DNA from: Dasyornis broadbenti
Taxonomy: Eukaryota > Chordata > Aves > Passeriformes > Dasyornithidae
DNA length: 64,000 nt
NCBI GenBank assembly: GCA_013397935.1
Contig: VZRN01005628.1
Location: forward strand, 124,001-188,000
Reading direction: 5' to 3'
Position 1 is the first letter of the stretch. Each line of letters starts with the position of its first letter. Made by a program: the position numbers and the translations under genes. Positions 24,157 to 36,278 of the stretch are shown piece after piece. The notes beneath the pieces are model-generated. The model was not told the origin of the DNA, made no database searches, and saw only the letters and a program-made list of their open reading frames with translations.

Positions 24157-25732
24157 TTTTCACTTAGGGCCCTGTACAACTAACACAAAAGTCACCGAAT
24201 ATTTTGCTCACTGACTTAAATTAAATATAGGTGAGACATAAAGGAACGTCTTTCATTGATACCTTTACCAGCTGCACTCTGTCCTTTGACTTTAAAGTGT
24301 TTTATTCTGAGACCTATTAAAGGCTTAGCCTTCATGTATTTCCATCAGTCTTCTTCACCCAAACTCTTTCAGCCAGCACTTCCTTTCCTAATCTCCCTGG
24401 TTTGGTCTCTCTGGATCTTCCTGAAAGGCCACCTCTCCCTCTCCTTTTCCCCCTTCCAGTGTAGCTTTTCTTCTGTGTCATCCCTGGCTATGAGATCCCT
24501 CATTTGCAGAGCTGCTTTCTCCATGCGTTCCTCTTCCCAGAAGTCCTGAGCAGCAGCAGCCAGGGTTTTATGAAGAACTAAATTGTAGGTGGCTTGGTGT
24601 CTTTGAGATCTGTTTGGCTTAGGAAGTTGGGTTGAAATTCCCTGTAGAACACTTCAGAGAGGCTCCCACACACTTTTCAACTCTTCTCAACCCGGCAGGA
24701 ACCAGCAAGAGAGAAACGTGTGAAAATGGGGAAAGAAAACAGGGGAAAAGTTTCTAGGCATTGTAAATGTTTGCATTTGGCTTAAGGAAGGGGTAAAGGG
24801 TCAGCTTGGTTCTTGTTTTGTCTGATATGATTTATACATCACTGTTGACAACAACAGAGGCCAGCTCCACATTATGGATTAACAGCTTGGCAGTGAAGGA
24901 CAGAGTCATTTATTTACTTTTCATTACAGAGTTCATGGGGTTTGGACTCTCATATAGGACATGCTGGGAGATTTCTCTGTATTTTCCTAACATTTACGCC
25001 TAAGCAGACCTTGGATGAGAGGGCAGGCTTTGATTTGTGGACGTTTGATATTCCATTGTGTATTAGATATTGTATTACTTGGCACTTGGAATAACTGACT
25101 TAAAGAGGAGAGACAAAATAATAAAAAAATGTAGAAAATATTTTATGATATGAAAATTGGAATTAGACAATAAAAGCACAGGTATTTTTGGTTTTTGTTC
25201 TCTTCTGGATGTAAGGACTTGTTGAAGAAAACCAACCAGCCCAAACCACTTAACTATAACATTGCACATCAAGCGTTTAACTCAGGCAATTACTTATGAC
25301 TGAATCACATGAAACTATAAAACAGTTCATAAAGGTGGATCCTCACCAAGAGCTGCTTTAGCAGCTTTCGCTAGAAAGTAGAGTTTTAAAAATTGAAACT
25401 TGCTTTTTCATGTGATAGTTTGAGCTTTCAGTTTCTCGGAACTGCTTGATAATAATTTTCCTCTCTTTCTCAGCAAATGCCACAGGAATTCAGCAGTTTG
25501 CTGGCTAACCTGGGAGTCATTGTATGATCCATATTCACTTAGACAATGTCAGAGGTGGCAGCAGCATTCCAGACTGATGTCAAGACAACAAATTCCATAA
25601 AGTGTTGTGTTTCATGCATTTGCACAAAGATCCCCTCTAGTTTTGATTTTCGTATTCCAAAGATTGTTTTTATACATTTCCTTCCACTTCAGCAGAGATT
25701 TGAGTGTGTGTTTGGGAAAAGCTGGATTTTAA

Positions 25733-25767
<35 letters not shown>

Positions 25768-26654
25768 TTTTAAATTTTAGAAAATAGGGTTGTTTATGAA
25801 CATTTGAAAATGACATCTTTGGAAATCTGGGAGATATCTTGGCAGAGGAAAAGACTATAAATCTTCATACACACATTTCTGCAATCCAAGAAGGAACTCT
25901 AAGACCACCAAAGCCTGGCAAAAGAAAGTGAAATAAAAACGACTGTTCCATTTTTCCTGCAACTTCCATTATTCAGAATATTAAATAAAAAATCTGACAG
26001 AAGGAAATATTTAGATTGGAGCTCAAAGTGGAGATGCAGTATTATCAAAATGGATTCTACTCTACTTTGCAGTCTCCAGTGCCTGCATTTAAAAAGCACG
26101 AGGCAGAGTTATTCTAATGGAAAACATTTTATTTGCATTTATATGGGAGAGTGGAAACCAAAGTTTAAAACCACAAATTACTTTATATGCAACATTCTAG
26201 CATTGGGGTTTAAAGTATCCAGATGTGAAGAAATATCAGATATTTTGAACTGAACTTATTTTCCAGGGGAAAGGAGAGGTTGAAATAAAAACAGATTTGC
26301 TCTACTCTGTAAAATACCTCAATATCAAAAAACAATATTGATAAATGTATGTTTGGGTGATCTGGGCCAAATAAATTTAAAAAAATATAGGAAGTACTTA
26401 GTCCTTAAATTAGAGGTTCCTAGATTTCTTGTTCAGAATCACTTCACAATGTAATTTACTTACTGATGATTTATGTGTAGCTAGGAAAGAAAAAAAAGGT
26501 CATATTGGAAATTAATCTTATCAAATCTGAATCATAGCCTTACCTTAGTCAACATCTTCATAGAAGATTAACTGACATAATTAGTACCTACAGCAACCTG
26601 ATTTTATTCTAGACAAGAATCATGTTTAAAGGCCATGTTTAAGTAACTACAAAA
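24157..26654. other. Anonymous non-coding DNA
   Basis: No gene was recognised. A pyrimidine-rich stretch at about 24340-24540 gives an open frame of 97 codons with a Leu/Ser/Phe-rich, composition-driven translation. A TTTA microsatellite lies at 25736-25766. Confidence 0.6.
25736..25766. repeat. (TTTA)n tetranucleotide microsatellite
   Basis: About seven tandem ATTT/TTTA units in an AT-rich surrounding. It is probably length-polymorphic. Confidence 0.9.
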
Positions 26655-26984
26655 AGAGAGGATCTCTCTACACGAGGTGCCACATGGAGAAGACAAAGAG
26701 CAAAAGGTACAAGTTGCACTGGGAGAGTGTTCATCTTGAAATAGGAAAGAAAATTTTTTTTGCAGTAAGAACCATGACTCACTGGAACAACCTCCCCAGG
26801 GGTGTGTGGATGCTTCATCCCTGGAAGTGTTCAAGGCCAGGTTTGGCAGAGCTCTGAGTAACCTGGGATAGTGGAAGGTGTCCCTGACCATGGCAGGGGA
26901 GTTGGAATGAGATGATCTTTAAGGTCCTTTACAACCCAAACCATCCAATGATTCCATGATAGCATGATTCTGTGACTCTATGAT
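26655..26984 (+). mobile_element. CR1 LINE 3' end, plus orientation
   Basis: The 3' terminal part of a CR1 element. ACTGGAACAACCTCCCCAGG corresponds to the 'CACTGGAACAGGTTGCCCAG' block coding for the ORF2 C-terminus. GAAGTGTTCAAGGCCAGGTT, GGTGTCCCTGACCATGGCAG and GATGATCTTTAAGGTCCTTT follow in the order of avian CR1. The 3' tail is a set of degenerate octamers (ATTCCATG, ATTCTGTG, ACTCTATG). It is the only one of the four clear CR1 copies in this orientation. It is too short and mutated to encode anything; the 5' limit is approximate. Confidence 0.93.
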
Positions 26985-29900
26985 CTGTGCTGCTGCAGTG
27001 TGGATGTTTGAGAGTGAGGCAAACACTATATATGCCTATTCCTTCTCAAGGTTATGAATGAGAAAGTACACAACATTTTGAAATGAAAAATGTTGAGGAG
27101 CATTAGAGAGAGGACTGAGTTCTATTTTTTTAGTTCTTTACCATTTACAAAATGTACTGCTGCTTTCCAAGTAGCCTCATTTGAAAACATTTGAAAGGAG
27201 AAATTCCAGTAGGCGATGTTTCCAAAGGTCCTGCCCTCAGTCATGTGTAGCATTAGAAAACATCAGTCATGCTGAAGGCTTCATCTCCCAGAACAGTACT
27301 TCTGGTACTTGCCATTCCTAGGCTGTCACAGACATTTCCTCTCTAGCAGAATTCATCTGCAGTAGGGCCAGTATCTAAGAGGTTTATTAATAAAAGATTA
27401 TACCTCCACTGTATCCTATTTGGTTTCACATAAATAATTTAGGTACAAAGGAATTCCCGGGTCCTTTTTACAGACTTGAAAAAAAGAAATATAGTGCAAT
27501 GCCAATGAGGATTGTGGCAAATCAATCTGTTCTTACATTCTCTTACTGCAGACACATGAGGAGTTACAGAATAAGAGTGAAAAAGATTGCCAGAACAATT
27601 AAATATGAGGTACAAAGTGAAAAGAAACACAGAAGATGACAAAAGCACACATAGCAAGAGAACAAGAGGAAGTGTTGTATTGATACTAATGCTGGTCACA
27701 AGGTTACTGTGTTTTATGACATTTCACAATACTCTCTTTTCATACTACACTTTGAAATAAATTTAAATCAATTTCATGGAAAGAATGGCCCAAAACACTG
27801 AAGTACTTCAACAGCTTGGCTGACCAGGGCTCTCACCTGAGGCTGGAAAGCTTCTCCAGATTGATAACCCAGAGCAGGGCTTTGAAAGGGTCTGTGACCT
27901 CTTCCAGGGTTGGTTTGATCAGTCAGACATTCTACTGCAGATGTCTCTTCTTCTTGGCTAAGAACTTGAAAAGTCTCCTGATGGATGAAACCCATCAAAC
28001 CCTTTTTGCAAAAACTTCCAGAACCAAATCCCATTGCTGTAATTTTAACAACTGCAAATGAGCTACTCTGAGTTGCACCAGCCAAAGAATCGAGTCAGAG
28101 AAGAAAGCTCATAAATTACAGGTGACAGCTGGCTATTTCCTCTCTTTGCTCATTTTCTTTCTCTTGCATTAGAGATCATCTAAATTAAGCCTTCAAGCAA
28201 CTTCATTTCCCTTAACTCTTCTTCTCTTTCTCATTGCTTCTCAGCCTAAAGAAGCATTCTGCAAAAGTGCTGGGTTGATCTACACCTAATGCCTTTAAAA
28301 GAAGTTTCTGAAGGTCTGTCTCCAACATATTCCATCCGACTCCCATGGACACTACTTGTATCAGTGGTCTCAGCTCACACTCCTCCAAAGTGCGTGCAAC
28401 ACTGATCCTGGCACAATCACATCTGATGAGGTTTCAAATTCAATGCACATGAAGGACACGCCTGACAATTTTAATTAGGCGGGAATTTACAAAGGCAGGC
28501 AGTAGAATTTAATGTATCCTACAGCAGGAATAAAGCTAGAGCCAGTTCCAACCATTCCTGGGGAGTTAGAGCCACATTCCATGGAGGTAATGGACAACTT
28601 TTTCACGTACAAATCCTGCATCTATGAAAGGGTCCGTGAGGAGGTGACGTCACGCTGTCACACTAACCGATGATCAACTCCTTTCCACTGCTGAGGAGGA
28701 TGACCAAAACATAATGGAGGCAAAAGTGAGCCTTCAAAACAAGTGTTTCACAATCTTTTTCTTACTCGAGTAGTTGTAATTTTCATTTATTCTCTGGTTA
28801 TAATTAGAGAGGAACAGTAACAAAAAGAAATTAAATATCAGGTTTTTAACTTGGTATGCTCTTTAAAACTTCCACATGAACACTGCTTACTTTTTTATGG
28901 GAAATATTGCATGTTTGTATGAAAAAACCTACAAAATGTCAGGTCAATCCTCTATTGCTGACATAGGCATTCTAACAAGCAGTCTAGTAATTTACTGCAT
29001 TTATAATTCCCTTGATTTGAAAAAAAAAAAAAAGAGTATTCCAGTGTCAGAAAAACAGCTCCTCTTAATTAACTTTTAATCCTGCCCTTTTCTTGCTGAG
29101 CTCTCTCCTTCACATAAGCTCTTACCAGCCACTTTCATCATGTTTCATGTCATGCTTTGTGCACCTCATTTTAGAAGTCAACATTACATTTATATTAATT
29201 TTATGATGAAAACAAAACATGATTCTACTAATGTGATAGAAATATCTTAAAGAAACATAGCCTGGCTTCACTAAATTTGTGTAAGACTAATCCTAGAATA
29301 CTGTTATTCTGTAATTAAAAACATTAAAAACCGATACACGAATACTAAGTCAACTGCTTTTATAAGTTCATTAGAAAGTGCTGACCATCCTACAAAGCAA
29401 AACCTTTTGAACACTTACTTTGTTTCAACATCCACAGTTTGAGTGATCTTTTTCCTGTTATAAAAACAAATGCAACTTTCAGTTTGGATTTTCAAAAGCA
29501 TAATTGACTCCTATACATAGGTTTCCAGATCTGTAAGTGCCAAAAGACTTAATAAAACACGTGAATTCATCAAGAGATTAAAAATTCAATATTATTTTTC
29601 CATTATTTCATAGAAACTATTGAATATTTAAAAGTATTGCTGTCATTTTTTAGTAAGAACACGAAAGATCAAGATATTGAACACTGGTAAGGCACTTTAA
29701 AAAGAGGGGTTTGGCTCACTGATCCACTGCAAGGTAGATCAGTCATCATTTGCCTGCCAAATAATGCCACTGGAATAATGGATAGCTTGAGAGGGTGGTG
29801 TACAACATTTATGGCATTTCTGATAGTGTCACTGCTCTGTAAGGTTACAAATGTTCTAAAAGACATTTAAAAGTTTCTAAAGGGCAATATTTTTTTTCAT

Positions 29901-30746
29901 AGGAAATGTAATGTGCCAAGAGCGCCTTGTCTATCACTTCTTCATCCAGCTGTATGACAATCCCTTTTCTGTCTTCTAGTCTTACCTGTAGATTTTTTTC
30001 CTCTGTCTCTGCTAGCTGTCTGCCTCTGGGTTAACTTCTCCATTAGGGAATTATAATTAAAATAAGAATATATATGAACACTCTTCTGGGAAAAAAAAAA
30101 CGTTTGTCAAGATCTTTATAAAGCCTCAGGCGCTATAGAAAAGCCAGAATGCAAGGCCAGGCAATGCCTCAGGCTTATGCAAAGGGCAGCATAATTCATA
30201 GTCTGTGGGAGCGTATGAAAATATAGATGTGTGTTATTGAAGCTGAAGAGCAGAGGCATTCCTAGGATCCTGAAGACTGCAATTAGAACAGAAAGTTCCT
30301 CCATGATGAAGGAAGACTTAGAAGGTACTTTTGTGGCCTGAGATCTTGGATGAGGCTGTCACAGTGAGAGATGCCATTTTAAACAAAGGCAGCAAGTCAG
30401 ATGCTTGTGCCAGGCTGAGTTTATGGTGCAGCAAGAAATTGCAGTGACCTTTGTAGTTAAAGAGCACCCTCATCTTTTCAGGAAAAAGTGGTGACATAAA
30501 ATGTCTGGCCAGCCCATTCTTACAGTCCCCAGGAACTGAACTGGCTCAATAATTTAGCTCTGGACATTTAACCCTCTCTTTTACCAGCCCATCTGAAATA
30601 AGCTTCAAGACTATATGTCCTTGGAAGCCAGATAAAAAGGCTGCAACTTTGTTATTTGTGTTGCTATAACCCCGGGCAGGTGGTTAGATGGAGAAATTCA
30701 TTATTATTTCACACGAAAACCAAAGCTATAAAAGAAAAATCAGTGG
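26985..30746. other. Anonymous non-coding DNA
   Basis: No gene or known repeat was recognised. At 27774-28085 both strands are open over about 80-100 codons, but neither translation resembles a known protein. A poly-A of 14 lies at 29020-29033. Confidence 0.6.
29020..29033. repeat. Poly-A homopolymer (14 A)
   Basis: A plain A run in AT-rich sequence. No retroposed gene or SINE body was recognised upstream. Confidence 0.8.
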
Positions 30747-31191
30747 AATCACAGAATCATTAGGGTTGGAAAAGACCTCTGCGATCAACAAGTCAAACCA
30801 TCAACCCAGCATCACCAATGTGGTGACCATTAAACCATGTCCCTAAGCACCTCATCCACACATCTTTTACATCACTCCACAGGTGGTGACTCCACCTCTG
30901 CCCTGGGCAGCCTGTTCCAGTGCTTGACATACCTTTCTGGGAAGAAATTTTTACTATATGATCTAAACCTCCCCAGCTGCATTTTGATAACTTTTGCTCT
31001 TGTCCTGTCACTTGTTACCTCGGAGAAGGCACCAACCTGGCTACACCCTTCTTTCAGGGAGTAGTACAGAGTGAGAAGGGCCCCCCTGAGCCTCCTTTTC
31101 TCCAGGCCAAGCCACCTCAGCTCCCTCAGCTGCTCCTCATCAGATTTGTGCTCCAGACCCTTCCCCAGCTCCATTGTCCTTCTCTGGACAT
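30747..31191 (-). mobile_element. CR1 LINE 3' end, minus orientation
   Basis: The plus strand begins with AATCACAGAATCATTAGGGT followed by TGGAAAAGACCTCTG, the reverse complement of a CR1 3' end. It continues through the ORF2 C-terminal region to TCCTTCTCTGGACATG at about 31191, where similarity stops abruptly (5' truncation). The length is about 445 bp. The subfamily seems close to the copy at 7.13-8.61 kb, because both have a GACCTNTG-type 3' end rather than the GATGATCT type of the other two. Confidence 0.95.
30872..31190 (-). pseudogene. CR1 ORF2 C-terminal remnant
   Basis: The minus strand reads through about 100 codons containing LRELRWLGLEKRRLRGALLT, VTSDRTRAKVIKMQLGRFR and NFFPERYVKHWNRLPRAEVE. 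These are the recognisable C-terminal blocks of CR1 ORF2, downstream of the reverse transcriptase domain. No catalytic motif is included, so this is a dead fragment. The open frame survives partly because the insertion is not very old. Confidence 0.9.
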
Positions 31192-33966
31192 GGAAAATAT
31201 CTTCAAATAAAATTTAAAAGAAATGTATATTCAAATCCATCCAGATTTTCAAGGGCACTGTGTACCTGCTATGACTGAAGGAATTTGATTATGATAATAA
31301 TCAGAGCACACCTTTATAGAAACGTCATCCTTTGATAGGCCTGCTCTCAAGAATATAGATCCTTGCTAATTTAGAGAAAACCTCTCTTTTTAAATTTGGA
31401 TAAGACTCATCATGATTAAATCGTCTTCACCTATTTCTTAAGTTCAAACACTAACCTGAAATATGCAATAATACTTGATGAAACAGGAAAAAACCCAACC
31501 CTTCTTGATACCAGCAATTTTGCTTCAGTTGACAAATGAAGGAAAAAAATCCCCTGAGATTAGTTAAATAAAACACATTGGAAAACGATCTTTTTAAAAC
31601 CTGTTTTCCGGAGCCTTTGAAGTCCTCGTCTCCATGTATGCCACAAAGGGAATCACAAAGACTTGGAAGGTGCTATTGTGCCAAGCCTCCTCCTGTAGTC
31701 ACTACAGACAGGAGTATCCCCCAAGGGTTAAGTGAGAATGTCAATTCCAGGCTCTCTGTATCATCCCTGGAGGAGACTCATAGCCACTCCATGGGCAGTA
31801 GTGGGTAAGGAGAAGACTGGCCTTTCTAGGCAGAAGCAGGGCTTTGAGGATACCTCTCCTGAGCATCCCTAGCACTTTTCCGTTCTCAGCAGCACTCTCA
31901 AGTTTCAGGAAAGGTTGACATTTCTGGAATGAAACAAAATTCAAAAAGAACTTCCATCAGATTAGAAAATCAAGAGTCCTAAAAGTGCTGTTTGAGTAAA
32001 TCTCAGAAAACTTCCTGGGAAATTACCCAGGAAACTATAAGATGTATCTTTCTGAAGTACTGAAAGCTAGAGTAATGACCTTTCCCTTTCCTTTTCCCAT
32101 TAGTTTGCAGTATCCTAAATACTGAGTTAATATGCTAATATCAGGTTATTCGCAAAGGCCAAACCCCTGAATTTCTTGTGAGTTTCTTTCCTGCTAACAC
32201 TTCTTTCAAGTTACTCTTTCTGGAATTGTAAAGGATGAAAGAGTGCCATAATTTAAAAGTAGAAACATGAAACATACAAAGAAAGAGAAAAATAAGTGGT
32301 GGCTGGACAGAAAAATGAGAAAAAAAGGAGAAGAAAGTAGACCTAAGCCTAATTCTTTCGTTTGTTAGTGTATTTTAGTCTTTTACATGTCCTAATCTAA
32401 GGGACTCTAGCAGAAAGGCATGAATATATTGAGCAAATGAGTATAAAATGAGGTATCTTTCTCAGGCTATGGAAAGTTGCCACTGCAATTTTCTATTGGT
32501 CCTAGAACAGTGTCTCTTATAGAAACAAACCAAAAAAATTGTCAAGCTTAACAGAGGGAAACCCCATGTAAATTTAACATTCAATTTCATAAAGCAGTGC
32601 AAAACAAAATGGCAGCATGGAGAAGAATTTTAGAAATGTAAGGAAGCAGAACAAGTATTAATCTACTGCCATCAGTAAACTTTTTGAATGGGAGAGGTGT
32701 CAAAAAATCATCATCAGAATAGTTTTCTGCCCTTAGTACCAGAGATTAAATTTGGCATTGATCTGTCAGCTGAGAAGGTCTACTTTTGAGGTGCTCGTAA
32801 AAATGAAAAAGAAATTTTAAGTAATAGTTTTGAAGAGATACCAACATTTGTTTTCTTGTATCCTTTCTTAGAAGGAAGACATTTCTCTCTTCAGCAAATT
32901 TTCTCCAAGATTATTAGAAAGCCAAAAAAGAACAGATATAATTTGTGGAAATACTGCTCATAACTCTGGCCTGCATAGAGCAGTGCAGGTACATGCATAA
33001 ACATGTAAAGCTTCCATGGGCATATTCAAGCAGGATTTACTCTGTAAGTGTTGTCGTGAGCACAAGACAGACTAGTAAAAATCTGTATAAATGTGTCCTT
33101 TTCTCCCCAAATATATGTACTGCATATTTCAGATATATTTATAGATTTGAAGAAATACATTTATGCACTTCATGAAGATCATTACAAAATAAAGTGAATT
33201 TCAATAGTGTGCGTAGGCAGCACAAAATAAGTTTAAAATTTATGAAATATGGTTCCAATATATTCTAAAGTAAATGAACATAAATTAATCATATTAAGAA
33301 TAATTTTTAAAAAGTTACATATTGCTTTCTTTATGTACCCTAACACTTTTGGATATTTTCCAAACATTTATCAGAAAAATTGCTTCAACAATCTATAAAA
33401 GGCTTCTATACATTTTCATAAGTGCTCCCATGCCTTCCAATATTCCTCTCCCAAATAAAGTAGAACATATGCTTATGAAAATATCTTCCACATTTCCTCT
33501 TGATATATCCAATACACATATCAATATTATTTTTTGCCACACATTACTTTACCATATATCACATTTTCATACATACACTTTAAACATAATCAAAACATTT
33601 CAGAACATATTGCTTCTACCATAGGAAACGCAGGAAAATCTGCCATCGGTGGTCACCCAAGAGACTGACAGGAAAAATAAATCACTGCTTAACAGAGGTG
33701 GTCTTTTACTGCAGTCAAAGCAGCAGCGTGCATTCAATACTTGTGGGAATACGTTGGTTTGATTTCCTTAAGACAAGAAATGGCTTGAGCAGGGTGGTCC
33801 CATGAATGACTCCCTGTCTCACTTACTTGATGATAAACTCATATAATAGCATAATAAGCCTTACCCGTATGTAACACATGTCCGTGTGAGCTGGGTTGGT
33901 CATCAAGGTGCGTACACTACCAAGACTGAAATGCAGAATGCTTACCCTTTATGAAGGCTTTTTCAC

Positions 33967-33982
33967 TTTTTTTTTTTTTTTT
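33967..33982. repeat. Poly-T homopolymer (16 T)
   Basis: An uninterrupted T run in AT-rich sequence, with no recognisable element attached. Confidence 0.8.
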
Positions 33983-34581
33983 AACTATAAAATAGAATAT
34001 AATTTTGGGCAAAATTACAATGGTGATGTAAAAAGGTTTTTTTGCTAACAGTTGCTTTATAGTTGTTTTTTTTCAAAATATAACAAATATTCTCTAGCTT
34101 ATCTATGTTTCCATATACAGCTTTTATCAATAACTGAGAAAAAAAAAAGAGAAGTAAGAAAAAACAACCCTCCAATCTTTTAAATATCTCGGGTTTATTG
34201 TTTATTTAACATAACCTTTACTTCTCCACCAATTGTTACCACACTCACGTATTCAAGGCCCTGCAACCTCAATATCTCTCATTTCTGAATTAACCATCAT
34301 CACCTTCTTTTTTTGGCACCTTGGCAGAATCAGGAAGGAGTTTGCAGTTTCTACTGAAGAAATCCTGGTAAAATTGGACACCAGATAAAAAAGTTAGGAG
34401 AACACAATAGTGGAGTCACACTGACACAGGGAGTGAGTGGGGAGGAGACAGAGGAGCGAGAACACACACAGCTTTCAGGGAGAAAACAAAGTATTAGAAT
34501 CTCAAGAAGAAGCTGAAGAGAAAAACATAGTATAATTAAGAGGGTATAAGGGTACCTGGGTATGACAATTGTGCTGGGAGA

Positions 34582-34629
34582 GCCGAGGCATAGTCACACC
34601 TTGCGGTGATGCCGAGGCACAGTGAGACC
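34582..34629. repeat. Two-copy imperfect direct repeat, 29-bp spacing
   Basis: GCCGAGGCATAGTCACACC at 34582-34600 recurs as GCCGAGGCACAGTGAGACC at 34611-34629, with 16 of 19 positions the same. CpG-containing sequence is unusual in this CpG-poor window. The cause may be an old tandem duplication. Confidence 0.75.
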
Positions 34630-35617
34630 ACCTCGGCAGGCACAGCTGAAAGCAAGGCCTCAGAAACTTCACAGCTAATTGTGACAGGGCACAGGGTCTT
34701 TTCTTGCATTATTTTGTTTTTCAATTTATAAACCCTGGGGCTTTCAGAATAAAGCTTTGAGCATAGTAAAATATTTCCTGCTACAGCAGGTTACTCTTAG
34801 CAACCACAGAAATCCCCTGCACGCTCTTTTCTGGTGCTACGCACCGCTTGCACAAACTGTTTGCCGCTGCTGGGCCCAGCAAATCGTCATTAAAAAGCAA
34901 CAAAGCCTATGAGTCCACCCACTCGTGACTTGGTTTGCAGTCTGAGGGGTTTGCCTGCTCTTGGTCTCCTCTCAGCTCCTGCATTTCCAGGCTATGAGTG
35001 ATCAGGAACACCTGCTCATTCCCTCTCCTCCAGATGCACATGCACAGACATTCGGCTGACCAAGGCTGTCTGCAGCGCTGTCAAACACAGGCAGGCCCAC
35101 TGCCATCAAGCCTTTCTTGCTCCTGGACTAAAGATTTGCAATTTGCTGAATGTTGTCCTGGTGATGGGGCTCTTTTTTCCTACAGGCATCTGGACCTCAA
35201 GGCATTTTATTCCTGTGGACACTCCAAGGAAACAAAACCTTCAGAAAATCCTTTCAAGCGGTCTGCAAGGAATAGCAGTTGCTCTCTGGAAGGTTTTCAA
35301 TGAGTCATTTAAACATCATTTGCTGCACTTTCATTGTTTCATGTTACAAGACAGGTGGCAGGGGGACAGTCTGACTTTCCCAGTGCCCTGCTGAGCAAGA
35401 GCATTGTCCCTGTGGGCCATTCGATGTGGTGAACAGGGAGCTTGTCTGTCACAAACCCAGCTCACATCCATGCATATTTCTGAGTTTTCTTGACTGACCA
35501 TGCAAACACAGCAACTGCAGAAGCTCCCCGGACAGGAAGGCCAAGTGACACAACTAACTGCTTTCAGCAAGAGCTGCTACCCAGGGCAGACTAAAATGAT
35601 CATGAAACACAACCTGA

Positions 35618-35705
35618 NNNNNNNNNNNNNNNNNNNNNNNNNNNNNNNNNNNNNNNNNNNNNNNNNNNNNNNNNNNNNNNNNNNNNNNNNNNNNNNNNNN
35701 NNNNN
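35618..35705. other. Assembly gap (88 N)
   Basis: A run of N; a long poly-C tract begins about 18 bases after it. Content unknown. Confidence 0.99.
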
Positions 35706-35722
35706 AAATGTCTACCACCCTT

Positions 35723-35742
35723 CCCCCCCCCCCCCACCCCCC
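35723..35742. repeat. Poly-C tract (G-rich on minus strand)
   Basis: Thirteen C, one A, then six C. The minus strand has two long G runs, which could form G-quadruplex-like or intermolecular G structures and often stop sequencing polymerases. It lies just after the 88-base gap. Confidence 0.9.
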
Positions 35743-36245
35743 AGTAGTAGCAAGAAAACTGTACTTATGTTCAGAAAGATGTTAAATTTCAGCACTGGAT
35801 ATGGCCGAAGGACATGGTAAGCTTGAGCAGTCTTACTAGTCTGATGTCAAGATTATCCCATCTCAAATTTTACCAGTAAGGACCTCACACACACTTAGGT
35901 TCCAGAGTTCAGATCTCTGAGGAGCTCACGGGAACCGAAGGGACTTAACAACTTCCCATTGCAGAAGAAAAAATTGACAGGGTGTCAGAAGTAATTTTTC
36001 AAGTATGACATTAATGTGCCTTGGGAAGACTATACCAGAAATCCAATGGTTGAAAAAGCCCCCAAACCCCAAAAAACCCAAGGACAGAATGCCCCTTGAA
36101 CTCAGACTGACCTGAGCAGAACCAGACAGTGAAGAGAAGGTTCAACAGTGAAGATGTTTGGCACCAGCAGGTAACACTATCCAGCCCTCCTGCCCCAGCA
36201 CCTTCCTCCCTTCCCAGCTTCTCAAACTCTAGGAATATATCAGAG

Positions 36246-36278
<33 letters not shown>

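Larger units (their letters stand above)
31192..35617. other. Anonymous non-coding DNA up to assembly gap
   Basis: No gene was recognised. The stretch 32900-33620 is strongly AT-rich. A poly-T of 16 lies at 33967-33982. A small CpG-containing direct repeat lies at 34582-34629. Several frames of 60-100 codons on both strands at 34990-35600 match nothing I know. Confidence 0.6.

Noticed and set aside
26604..26891. Minus-strand 95-codon frame over the plus-strand CR1 end
   Set aside because: Antisense of a CR1 3' end; not a gene.
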